A stretch of DNA of 8,830 bases, from assembly GCA_949346185.1 (NCBI GenBank), contig CASGVX010000077.1, forward strand, positions 1-8,830, in the 5' to 3' direction. A program made the position numbers and the translations under genes. This DNA is from an uncultured Lachnospiraceae bacterium (GTDB lineage Bacteria > Bacillota > Clostridia > Lachnospirales > Lachnospiraceae). The notes under the pieces are model-generated. The model did no database searches. It had not been told where the DNA came from and was given only the letters and a program-made list of their open reading frames with translations. Shown here one piece after another: positions 1 to 6,538 of the stretch. The first letter of the stretch is position 1. Every line of letters starts with the position of its first letter.

Positions 1-1
1 A

Positions 2-1381
2 AAGATCAAGCCCATGATTGCAATGCCTTTCCACCCCAGCAATACCTACACTATCGAGGAATTGAATGAAAATCTGATGGATATTCTGGATGACTGTGAC
101 AAGAAGGCATTGGTCTCTCTGGATGGCCAGGTGGATTTCACTTTGAAAAATAAGGTGCGGGATGGAAGGCTTTATGTGGATCAGGGAATTATTGCAGGCT
201 GTGCCGGCGGCGGTTTTGAAAATATCTGCGCGGCGGCAGATATTTTGAAGGGTGCCAGCATCGGTGCCGATGAGTTTACGCTGAGCGTCTATCCGGCATC
301 TACTCCGATTTATATGGAATTGGCGAAAAACGGCCGTCTGGCTGACCTGATGGCGACGGGCGCCATTGTAAAGACGGCCTTCTGCGGCCCCTGCTTTGGC
401 GCCGGGGATACGCCGGCAAACAATGCCTTCAGCATCCGCCATTCAACTAGGAATTTCCCAAACAGGGAGGGCTCTAAGATTCAGAATGGACAGATTTCTT
501 CCGTGGCTCTGATGGATGCCCGTTCTATTGCGGCCACTGCGGCGAACAAGGGATACCTCACCCCGGCTACGGATATGGATGTCACATACACGGGACCGAA
601 ATATTTCTTTGACAAGACCATTTACGAGAATCGGATTTATGATGGGGTGGGCAAGGCTGATCCTCAGGAGGAGATTAAGTTCGGCCCAAATATCAAGGAC
701 TGGCCGGAAATGTCTGCGCTGACAGACAATATTTTGATTAAGGTTGTCTCCGAAATCCATGATCCGGTGACCACCACGGATGAATTGATTCCCTCCGGGG
801 AGACTTCTTCTTTCCGCTCCAATCCTCTGGGACTGGCAGAATTTACCCTGTCCAGGAAGGATCCGGAGTATGTGGGGAAAGCCAAGGCTGTCCAGCTGGG
901 AGAGAGGGCAAGAGTTGCCGGGGAGGACATTTTTGCCGCACTGCCGGAGGCCAAGGAGGTTTTCGAGAAGATTAACGAAAAGTTTGCCGTGAAGCCGGAG
1001 GAGACCCAGATAGGGAGCATGGTATACGCAGTGAAGCCGGGAGATGGCTCAGCCAGGGAGCAGGCAGCTTCCTGCCAGAAAGTGCTGGGCGGGCTGGCCA
1101 ATATCGCCGAGGAATACGCTACCAAGCGTTATCGTTCCAATCTGATTAACTGGGGAATGCTTCCCTTTCTCTATCCGGGAGAGATTCCTTTCCAAAATGG
1201 GGATTATATCTTCGTGAAGGACATCAAGAAGGCGGTTGAGGAGAAGAATGACGAGATTAAAGCCTATGTAGTGGGAAAGGACATGAAGGAATTTACCCTG
1301 AGGCTGGGGGATTTGACAGACGATGAGCGGGATATCATCATTAAGGGATGCCTGATTAACTACTATAGGGCGAATAAATAG
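2..1381 (+). CDS. Aconitase-superfamily hydratase, C-terminal part (cut by the left edge)
   Basis: The frame is open to the left edge and ends at TAG 1379-1381, so the N-terminal portion lies outside. Numbering from the internal Met at 14, the three cysteines expected to hold the [4Fe-4S] cluster are visible: Cys63 in IIAGCAGGGFENIC and Cys124/Cys127 in AFCGPCFGAGDTPANN. Aconitase-like substrate-binding residues follow: STRNFPNR (about 144-151), FRSNPLG (Arg268), then the swivelling C-terminal domain with GDGSAREQAA (Ser346, Arg348). Family knowledge: such enzymes catalyse reversible dehydration/rehydration of hydroxy acids such as citrate/isocitrate in the cytoplasm. The C-terminal half is compact and more like the uncharacterised YbhJ-type hydratases than AcnA or AcnB, so the substrate is not assigned. 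It may be aconitate hydratase or a relative. The family is very likely right; the exact reaction is open. A strong terminator follows 42 bases downstream. Confidence 0.88.
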   Translation, partial: KIKPMIAMPFHPSNTYTIEELNENLMDILDDCDKKALVSLDGQVDFTLKNKVRDGRLYVDQGIIAGCAGGGFENICAAADILKGASIGADEFTLSVYPASTPIYMELAKNGRLADLMATGAIVKTAFCGPCFGAGDTPANNAFSIRHSTRNFPNREGSKIQNGQISSVALMDARSIAATAANKGYLTPATDMDVTYTGPKYFFDKTIYENRIYDGVGKADPQEEIKFGPNIKDWPEMSALTDNILIKVVSEIHDPVTTTDELIPSGETSSFRSNPLGLAEFTLSRKDPEYVGKAKAVQLGERARVAGEDIFAALPEAKEVFEKINEKFAVKPEETQIGSMVYAVKPGDGSAREQAASCQKVLGGLANIAEEYATKRYRSNLINWGMLPFLYPGEIPFQNGDYIFVKDIKKAVEEKNDEIKAYVVGKDMKEFTLRLGDLTDDERDIIIKGCLINYYRANK

Positions 1382-1423
1382 ATTTTGCTGTGCCGGATTT
1401 TGCCTGTCAGGAGGCGATGGCAC

Positions 1424-1464
1424 GAAAAAACGGCGTTAGAGTAATCCTCTAACGCCGTTTTTTC
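1424..1464. terminator. Bidirectional rho-independent terminator
   Basis: A perfect 18-bp inverted repeat (1424-1441 and 1447-1464) encloses a 5-base loop. Its core is AACGGCGTTAGAG and it is flanked by A6 on the left and T6 on the right. Because the T-run is present on both strands, it can end transcription of the plus-strand hydratase gene and of the minus-strand DUF4321 gene, which converge here. Confidence 0.93.
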
Positions 1465-1528
1465 AACAATTTGCGTCATCATGCGATATGTTCCTATGTA
1501 CCAGATCATTGGCAATCTGCTATCAAAG

Positions 1529-1789
1529 TTAGATAAAATGGTAAATGATGATGCCGATAATGATGCCCACAATGCTTCCGATGGTGATTTTGACAGAGAG
1601 GGCAAAACTCAGCACCATGATGCCCAAATCCAGTTTGAATGGGGATGTCATTCCAAAATGCTGTCCGTAATTCAGCCAGGAGAGGGCTGAGATTCCGGCG
1701 GTAGCCTGAGCGATAAAGCTGCCGAGGACAATTCCCGCCAATAGTAATAGAAACAGTGCCCAATTATTCTTTCCAGCGCCTTTAGCCAT
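1529..1789 (-). CDS. Small two-helix membrane protein, DUF4321 family
   Basis: This 86-residue protein has two hydrophobic segments, about residues 10-34 and 53-83. A short loop containing SWLNYGQHFGMTSPFKLDLG lies between them. The N-terminus is basic (MAKGAGKNN), suggesting a cytoplasmic N-terminus and a hairpin in the membrane. The pattern WALFLLLLAGIVLGSFIAQ followed by a second glycine-rich helix matches the DUF4321 proteins of Clostridia, whose function is unknown. The start is fixed by GGAGG at 1796-1800, six bases before the ATG. A longer in-frame version back to 1933 is excluded because that codon lies inside the promoter's -35 box. The gene has its own promoter (1905-1933) and ends at the shared terminator. 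In other Clostridia this family often sits near envelope or division genes; here it is divergent from LCP ligase genes. Confidence 0.8.
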   Translation of the reverse strand: MAKGAGKNNWALFLLLLAGIVLGSFIAQATAGISALSWLNYGQHFGMTSPFKLDLGIMVLSFALSVKITIGSIVGIIIGIIIYHFI

Positions 1790-1904
1790 ATGTTTCCTCC
1801 CTTTTTTTGCGTTATGCTTCCCATGCTTCTCGCCGGGGGCCGTACGCATTCTGTTCTTCGTAATGCTGCTTCTTAAATCTATGCGTTTTATATTCGCCTT
1901 TGCT

Positions 1905-1933
1905 ATTATAGCGGAGAAGACATTTTTCGTCAA
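1905..1933 (-). promoter_or_regulatory. SigA-type promoter of the DUF4321 gene
   Basis: Read on the minus strand, TTGACG (1928-1933) is followed by a 17-base spacer and a consensus TATAAT (1905-1910). Transcription should start near 1898, giving a leader of about 110 bases before the ATG at 1789. Confidence 0.82.
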
Positions 1934-1953
1934 TGATTCCTGAGGACGGAAAG

Positions 1954-1982
1954 TTGTATTTGTGGCAAAAAGGTGGTATAAT
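1954..1982 (+). promoter_or_regulatory. Extended -10 promoter of the LCP gene pair
   Basis: A consensus TATAAT (1977-1982) is preceded by TGG (extended -10). A weak -35, TTGTAT (1954-1959), sits 17 bases upstream. The expected start is near 1989, about 70 bases before the first LCP gene. It is back to back with the DUF4321 promoter, with only 20 bases between the two -35 boxes. Confidence 0.75.
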
Positions 1983-2057
1983 GGGAGCGCTGTTGTAAAT
2001 GATATGACTGCTGGCTGGTTTGAGGGGGCAGTTCCAATTTATGGAAAGGAAAGAATT

Positions 2058-3128
2058 ATGTGGAAAAAGATTGTATTTGGCATTTTGATTGTGTTGAGTG
2101 GTGCCGCGGGATTTGGGGTGGCCAGCGTGAAGAGCACGATGGACAATTCCTTGAATCATATTCAGAGGGATTACGATAACAGGCTGGAAAGCGTGGAGCT
2201 TCCTAAGGATTTGAACATAGAGACGGATGACGATATTGTAAATATTCTCTTGATTGGCACGGACAAGCGTAAGGAGAAGGTGAGCGGATTCGTGTCGGAT
2301 GGCCTGACAGACACCATGATGATTGCCACCTTGGATCAGAAGCATGGCGCGCTGAAACTGACGACCCTGATGCGGGATACGCTGGTGGTGGATGCGGCGA
2401 CCTCTGAACTGGAGAAGCTGAATGCGGCATATGGCAATGGGGGCGTGAAGAATCTATATAAGACCATTGCCCAGAATTTCCATATGAAGCTGGATGGATA
2501 TGCCATGGTGGGCTTGAAGGGATTTCGCAAGGTGATTGACGCCGTGGGCGGCGTGGAGCTTGAGATTACGGAGACGGAGGCGAAATATCTGAACTGTACC
2601 AATTACGTGAGCAAGAAATATCATAACATAAAGCCGGGGAAACATACATTAAATGGAAATCAGGCATTGGGATATTGTCGTATCCGAAAGGGGAAAGATA
2701 AGATAGGCGAACCTGTGGTGACCGCCAATGGCCTGACGGATGATTATGGGAGAACTTGGCGGCAGCGGACGGTGCTCACTTCCATTTTCCAGAAATTGAA
2801 GAGCCAGCCAAAGTCACAGTGGATTAGCGTGCTGAATAAGGCATTTGACTGCGTGACCACGGATTTGGACAACGATGCTATCTATAGCTACATGATGAGC
2901 GTAATTACCATGGGAACCACGGAGATTCACCAGCTGCAGATTCCCAGAAACGGCTATTTCTGTTATGGGGAGGATGTGCCGGGCGTGCCAAATTCCCTGC
3001 GGGCGGCGATTGTCCCTACTACGGGCGGCGTGGGAGAGCGGGATACTTCTGTCAATTCCGATGTCTTGAAGAAATTCATCTTTCGGTATGATGGGAAGAA
3101 AGAGTTTCAGTATAAGGGGGAATCATAA
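2058..3128 (+). CDS. LytR-CpsA-Psr (LCP) family glycopolymer ligase, first of two
   Basis: This 356-residue protein has a short cytoplasmic start (MWKK), one membrane anchor (about 5-24) and an extracellular LCP domain (about 60-300). Visible LCP motifs are NILLIGTD (62-69), LTDTMM (Asp85), LMRDT (Arg106, Asp107), KLNAAYGNGG (120-129), AVGGVELEI, and the catalytic/phospholipid-binding stretch CRIRK (Arg208, Arg210) followed by DDYGRTWRQRT (228-238). Family members move teichoic acid or capsule-like polymers from a polyprenyl pyrophosphate carrier onto peptidoglycan, outside the membrane. The start at 2058 is chosen over an upstream GTG at 1962 because the latter overlaps the promoter, while a purine-rich AAGGAAAG precedes ATG 2058. 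The usual IPG(Y/H)G loop before KLN is replaced by VDAATSELE, and the loop after RIRK is about 10 residues longer than in the neighbour, which could mean a changed acceptor or donor. Confidence 0.92.
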   Translation: MWKKIVFGILIVLSGAAGFGVASVKSTMDNSLNHIQRDYDNRLESVELPKDLNIETDDDIVNILLIGTDKRKEKVSGFVSDGLTDTMMIATLDQKHGALKLTTLMRDTLVVDAATSELEKLNAAYGNGGVKNLYKTIAQNFHMKLDGYAMVGLKGFRKVIDAVGGVELEITETEAKYLNCTNYVSKKYHNIKPGKHTLNGNQALGYCRIRKGKDKIGEPVVTANGLTDDYGRTWRQRTVLTSIFQKLKSQPKSQWISVLNKAFDCVTTDLDNDAIYSYMMSVITMGTTEIHQLQIPRNGYFCYGEDVPGVPNSLRAAIVPTTGGVGERDTSVNSDVLKKFIFRYDGKKEFQYKGES

Positions 3129-3151
3129 TCAAAAGGGTGGCAGAAAAAAGA

Positions 3152-3181
3152 TTTGCATAATGGTTTCATATCGTGTAAAAT
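3152..3181 (+). promoter_or_regulatory. Possible promoter of the second LCP gene
   Basis: TTTGCA (3152-3157) and TAAAAT (3176-3181) are separated by 18 bases, four and five matches to the SigA boxes. It lies in the 177-base gap between the LCP genes, where no terminator is evident. The second gene may therefore be read both from here and by readthrough. The rest of the gap (3182-3290) shows only weak inverted repeats and no ORF I would call a gene. Confidence 0.4.
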
Positions 3182-3305
3182 GTTTTTCGGACAGGTGTTG
3201 GCTTGCTCCCAAAGGAATGTCGTTATTTGCCACTGATTTCTAGACATGATAGGGATTGCTGGAATGGTAACGAGGAATGGCAAACGATAAGAAGAGGTAA
3301 AACAT

Positions 3306-4349
3306 ATGTGGAAAAAGATTTTGATGGGGATTTTTATTACTCTCAGCGCTGTGGTGGGCTTTGGCGCCGCCAAGGTGCAGGTAGAGTTTAACCACTCCAT
3401 GAACCAGATCAACAGAGATTATGACACCCAGTTGAGGAATGTGGATTTGAGCGGTATCAAGGTAAATTCTGACAATGATATCGTGAATATTCTGGTAATT
3501 GGCAACGATGCCAGAAGAGACCGGGGATATGAAAATGATCGGGGATTGACAGATACCATGATTATAGCCACCATGGATTTGAAGCACAATGTGCTGAAGA
3601 CGGCCTCCCTGATGAGGGACAATTATGTGGAGATACCGGGGCATGGGCATAACAAGTTAAATTCTGCCTTTTCTTTTGGAGGAATTGAATTGCTGTATAA
3701 GACCATTGCCATGAATTTTGATATTAAGTTGGATGGCTATGTGGAGATTGGCCTCAGCGCCTTTGTGGATATTGTGGATGCCGTGGATGGCGTGGAGGTG
3801 GAAGTGACAGAGTCCGAGGCAGAGTACCTCAACAGCACGAATTATATCAGGAAGAAGAAATACAGAAACGTCAAGGTGGGAAAGCAGATGCTGAATGGCC
3901 ATCAGGCGTTGGGTTATTGCCGCATCCGAAAGAAAGGAACTACGGTGAACGGGCTGCGGGATGACTATGGCAGGACTTGGCGGCAGCGGACGGTGATGAG
4001 GGCAGTGTTCTCCAAGGTGAAGTCCCTGCCCATGCCCGATTGGGTCAAGATTGCCAATAAATTATTGAAGCATGTGAAGACGGATTTGGATAATGACCGG
4101 ATTTTGCAGTATATTACCTCCGTGGTTACCATGGGCACCACGGAGATCCACCAGCTTCAGGTTCCCCTGGAGGGATATTACAGGAGCGCTTTCAATGGGG
4201 AGGTGTCGGTGGGTTCCTGCCTAATGATGACAGATGGAACTAGTTCCACTTATACCACTAGGACCAATGCGGATGCCCTGAATAAATTTGTCTTCAAGTA
4301 TGATGGAAAAGACAAGTTCAAGTATGGTACATTTGAGAGCAAGGATTGA
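3306..4349 (+). CDS. LytR-CpsA-Psr (LCP) family glycopolymer ligase, second of two
   Basis: This 347-residue paralogue of the preceding gene begins with the same 14 bases from the ATG (MWKKI). It has one membrane anchor (about 5-23) and an external LCP domain with NILVIGNDAR (61-70), LTDTM (Asp83), LMRDNYVEIPGHGHNKLNSA (102-121), GYCRIRKK (Arg206, Arg208) and DDYGRTWRQRTV (219-230). It keeps the canonical IPGHGH loop that the first copy has lost. AAGAGG at 3292-3297, eight bases before ATG 3306, supports the start. Family role: attachment of polyprenyl-linked anionic or capsular polymers to peptidoglycan. The high similarity along the whole length, including the tail KFxFxYDGKxxFxY, points to tandem duplication followed by divergence. 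It converges on the carboxypeptidase gene 50 bases downstream. Confidence 0.93.
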   Translation: MWKKILMGIFITLSAVVGFGAAKVQVEFNHSMNQINRDYDTQLRNVDLSGIKVNSDNDIVNILVIGNDARRDRGYENDRGLTDTMIIATMDLKHNVLKTASLMRDNYVEIPGHGHNKLNSAFSFGGIELLYKTIAMNFDIKLDGYVEIGLSAFVDIVDAVDGVEVEVTESEAEYLNSTNYIRKKKYRNVKVGKQMLNGHQALGYCRIRKKGTTVNGLRDDYGRTWRQRTVMRAVFSKVKSLPMPDWVKIANKLLKHVKTDLDNDRILQYITSVVTMGTTEIHQLQVPLEGYYRSAFNGEVSVGSCLMMTDGTSSTYTTRTNADALNKFVFKYDGKDKFKYGTFESKD

Positions 4350-4399
4350 TGGGGGTATGGGATTGCGCCTTTTTGCCGTATAGGAAGCTTCGCACTTTT

Positions 4400-5773
4400 T
4401 TAATTGAATACAAACCGCTGGTACACCTTTTTCACATAATCCAGGAAGGTAGCTTTTTCGATGGTTTCGGCGGCATGGATAGGGACTTCCCCGATATTTT
4501 TTTCACCCATCAGATACGTGACGGAACCGATGACCTCTCCTTCCTTGACAGGGGCGGACAGATTCTTGCGATAGGTGATTTTCCGGGTGAGGTCCTCTGG
4601 CTTTTCCTCCCCCACCAAGGTGATGGAGAAGTCTTTTTCCACCCGGGATACGATCTTTGTTTTCGTGCCTCCCTTGACGGGCTGCTCTTTTAAGGGGATG
4701 CCGTCTTTCTTGTCGCGAAAATTAGAGCAGTTGGCAAAGCCATAGTCAAGCAGGGATGCCGCTTGGGAGAAACGCACTTTGTGGTCGGGGGCTGCCATTA
4801 CCACGGCGGTGAGGCTGACGCCTCCCCTCTTGGCAGTGGCGGAAAGGCAGTATTTTGCCTTGGAGGTGGAGCCGGTTTTCAGTCCGGTAATTCCGTCGTA
4901 GGTTCGGATAAGCTTGTTGGTGTTGGTGAGCCCGAAGACGGATTCCCCCTTTTTGGTCTTGTGGGTGATTTCGTCCATCCATACGGTGGAATATTTTGTG
5001 ATGTCCGGATGCCTGGTGACCAGTGCCTGGCTCATCAGTGCCACGTCATAGGCACTGCTGTAATGTCCGCTCTTGATGGTATCGTCCAGGCCGTTGCAGT
5101 TCTTAAAGCGCGTGTGGCGCATGCCCAGTTCCTTTGCCTTTGCGTTCATCCGCTTCACAAATTCCTGCTCAGAACCTGCCACGTATTCTGCCATGGCTAC
5201 TGCGGCATCATTGGCACTGGCGATGCTGATGCATTTGATCATATCCTTGACGGTCTGGGTTTCCCCTGGTTCCAGAAAAACTTGGGAGCCGCCCATCTTT
5301 GCCGCATAGTCGCTCACGGTCACGCTGTCTTTCAGAGAGATTTTCCGTTCATCCAGAGCATCGAAAATCAGTAGCAGCGTCATGATTTTTGTAATGCTGG
5401 CTGGGATGACTTCCTTGTCTTTGTTTTTCTCATAGAGAATCCTGCCGGAACTATTCTCTATAAGTACGGCGGATTTGGCAGTGATGGGGAGGGCGGCGCC
5501 ATCCCCCTGACCCTTGTCTGCCACCTGTTCCTTTTTCTCTTCTTGCATGGATTTCGTATATGAAATGGTTTGAATCGCTTTATTTTTTTTGCGGATGCTT
5601 CCTGTTGCAAATAAGACAGTTACAACCCCGGTGATGAATAGAACGGCACAGATGCTGATTCCGATGGCCAGCGGTTTTTTGGGGGAATCCTTACCTGCCC
5701 CGCTGCCGCATTTCCCGCAGGCATTGGATTCTTTCGGTATTCCTTTCCCGCTTTTTTTGCAGAGATTCACCAT
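4400..5773 (-). CDS. D-alanyl-D-alanine carboxypeptidase (PBP5/DacF type) with N-terminal zinc-ribbon remnant and membrane anchor
   Basis: This is a 457-residue serine penicillin-binding protein. Order: a cytoplasmic N-terminus with a ribbon-like stretch (1-25), one membrane helix (about 34-57), a charged linker (60-95), the peptidase S11 domain (about 96-345) and a PBP5-type C-terminal beta domain (about 350-440). Active-site motifs are SITK (Ser126, Lys129), SAN (186-188) and KTG (299-301). It should remove the terminal D-Ala from peptidoglycan pentapeptides outside the membrane. AAAGGAGG ends eight bases before ATG 5773, so the start is well supported and the N-terminal part is real. Oddity: most relatives carry a cleaved signal peptide and a C-terminal amphipathic anchor, while this one is anchored N-terminally behind Cys5-x2-Ser8 and Cys19-x2-Cys22. 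That looks like a C4 zinc ribbon with its second cysteine changed to serine (AGC, one base from TGC). Confidence 0.93.
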   Translation of the reverse strand: MVNLCKKSGKGIPKESNACGKCGSGAGKDSPKKPLAIGISICAVLFITGVVTVLFATGSIRKKNKAIQTISYTKSMQEEKKEQVADKGQGDGAALPITAKSAVLIENSSGRILYEKNKDKEVIPASITKIMTLLLIFDALDERKISLKDSVTVSDYAAKMGGSQVFLEPGETQTVKDMIKCISIASANDAAVAMAEYVAGSEQEFVKRMNAKAKELGMRHTRFKNCNGLDDTIKSGHYSSAYDVALMSQALVTRHPDITKYSTVWMDEITHKTKKGESVFGLTNTNKLIRTYDGITGLKTGSTSKAKYCLSATAKRGGVSLTAVVMAAPDHKVRFSQAASLLDYGFANCSNFRDKKDGIPLKEQPVKGGTKTKIVSRVEKDFSITLVGEEKPEDLTRKITYRKNLSAPVKEGEVIGSVTYLMGEKNIGEVPIHAAETIEKATFLDYVKKVYQRFVFN

Positions 5774-5872
5774 GTATTTATCCTCCTTTGATCATGCAAT
5801 TCTACAAACACCTTTATTTCCGCATATTTTCAGGCGAATCTGCTTTATGCGGGTGTTTGGCGGGCGGAGCCA

Positions 5873-5912
5873 GTAGATAGCAGATTGCATGCAAAGATAT
5901 TCTGCCATCTAC
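5873..5912. other. Imperfect stem-loop between the carboxypeptidase gene and yhbY
   Basis: GTAGATaGCAGA (5873-5884) pairs with TCTGCcATCTAC (5901-5912), with one A/C mismatch in a 12-bp stem. The 16-base loop contains the perfect 10-base palindrome TTGCATGCAA (5885-5894). No T-run follows on either strand, so it is not a standard terminator. On the minus strand it would fall in the 5' leader of the carboxypeptidase gene. It could be an RNA structure or a DNA-binding site; function unknown. Confidence 0.5.
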
Positions 5913-5925
5913 TTTCGACCCTATC

Positions 5926-5955
5926 ATCATATTATGGAACAATATATTATGAAAA
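5926..5955 (-). promoter_or_regulatory. Possible promoter of the carboxypeptidase gene
   Basis: On the minus strand, TTTTCA (5950-5955) is followed by 18 bases and TATGAT (5926-5931), four and five matches to the SigA boxes. It would give a leader of about 145 bases containing the stem-loop at 5873-5912. The surroundings are AT-rich, so chance matches are likely. Confidence 0.35.
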
Positions 5956-5986
5956 GCAGAGAAATATGATAAGTAACTTGGAATTG

Positions 5987-6015
5987 TTGACGGAATGGCC
6001 AGATTATTATAAAAT
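5987..6015 (+). promoter_or_regulatory. SigA-type promoter of the yhbY-nadD-yqeK operon
   Basis: TTGACG (5987-5992), a 17-base spacer and TAAAAT (6010-6015) make a good SigA promoter. The expected start is near 6022, about 50 bases before the yhbY ATG. The plus-strand frame open from 5885 crosses this promoter, which argues that translation begins at 6074 and not upstream. Confidence 0.75.
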
Positions 6016-6073
6016 AACATTTCAGAAGGAAATTGTATTTGGAATCGTACACTTGCACAGAAAGAGGAGAGAT

Positions 6074-6538
6074 ATGACAAGCAAAGAGAGGGCGGTTTTA
6101 AAGGCCCGGGCAATGAAGATTGACAGTATTTTCCAGATCGGGAAGTCCAGCCTGTCCCCGGCGCAGGTTGAGGCAATCAGATCGGCATTGCAGGCTAGGG
6201 AGCTGATTAAGGTCAGCGTGCTAAAGAATTGCGCAGACGATCCGGCAGAACTGGCAGAAGTGATTGCCCAGCGCACGGGTTCCCAAGTGGTTCAGGTAAT
6301 TGGGAAAAAGATTGTGCTTTACAAGAAGAATGCCAAGCGAGAGGCGAAGAAGATTCCTGATGGGAAATTGAAGAAGAGAAGCAGTGGACTGGGTGAGGGA
6401 AAGGGAACTGCGAGGGCTGCGGGAAAGGGAACTGCGAGGGCTGCGGAAAAGAGAACTGGCAGGGCCGGGGACGCAAGGCGCGACCGCTCTCGGGGCAGTG
6501 AGAGGAGCCGGAGAAGCCGGACTGCGAGGCATGGGTAA
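6074..6538 (+). CDS. yhbY: YhbY-type RNA-binding protein (CRM domain) with a long basic C-terminal tail
   Basis: Residues 1-87 form a single CRS1-YhbY (CRM) domain: SKERAVLKARAMKIDSIFQIGK, then ARELIKVSVL (41-50), DPAELAEVIAQRTG and QVVQVIGKKIVLYKK (71-85). Members bind 23S rRNA precursors and assist 50S subunit assembly in the cytoplasm. AGGAGA four bases before ATG 6074 and the promoter at 5987-6015 fix the start. Two oddities are visible. The usual GKGG loop reads GKSS (23-26), losing a glycine of the RNA-contacting turn. Also, stand-alone bacterial YhbY is usually close to 100 residues, while here about 65 residues rich in Arg, Lys, Gly and Ala are added (KGTARAAGKGTARAAEKRTG, ending in SERSRRSRTARHG), partly encoded by a tandem repeat. 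The tail looks disordered and may add nonspecific RNA binding. The stop overlaps the nadD start by eight bases. Confidence 0.9.
   Translation: MTSKERAVLKARAMKIDSIFQIGKSSLSPAQVEAIRSALQARELIKVSVLKNCADDPAELAEVIAQRTGSQVVQVIGKKIVLYKKNAKREAKKIPDGKLKKRSSGLGEGKGTARAAGKGTARAAEKRTGRAGDARRDRSRGSERSRRSRTARHG
6397..6468 (+). repeat. 24-base tandem repeat inside the yhbY tail
   Basis: Two identical 24-base units (6397-6420 and 6421-6444), each starting GGGAAAGGGAACTGCG, are followed by a diverged third unit (6445-6468). The unit length is a multiple of three, so copy changes keep the frame. In the yhbY frame it gives GKGTARAA units. Confidence 0.9.

Noticed and set aside
1529..1933. 134-codon version of the DUF4321 gene
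   Set aside because: Its start lies inside the -35 box of the gene's own promoter, the added 48 residues are low in family similarity, and a strong ribosome binding site supports the start at 1789.
1962..2057. N-terminal extension of the first LCP protein from GTG 1962
   Set aside because: It overlaps the -10 box at 1977-1982. The extension is not hydrophobic, and the MWKK start matches the paralogue exactly.
3201..3290. Possible inverted repeat (TTTGCCA/TGGCAAA) in the gap between the LCP genes
   Set aside because: The seven-base arms are about 50 bases apart and the pairing breaks after them. This is common by chance and there is no supporting context.
4350..4399. Terminator between the converging second LCP and carboxypeptidase genes
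   Set aside because: T-runs are present (4370-4374, 4395-4401), but the only matching arms are about four bases (TGCG/CGCA) around a long loop. This is too weak to call.
4763..5374. 203-codon plus-strand open frame
   Set aside because: It is antisense to the carboxypeptidase coding region with its active-site motifs. It has no domain, promoter or ribosome binding site.
6397..6468. CRISPR-like repeat array
   Set aside because: The units are directly abutting with no spacers, multiples of three long, and inside a coding frame. This is a coding tandem repeat.
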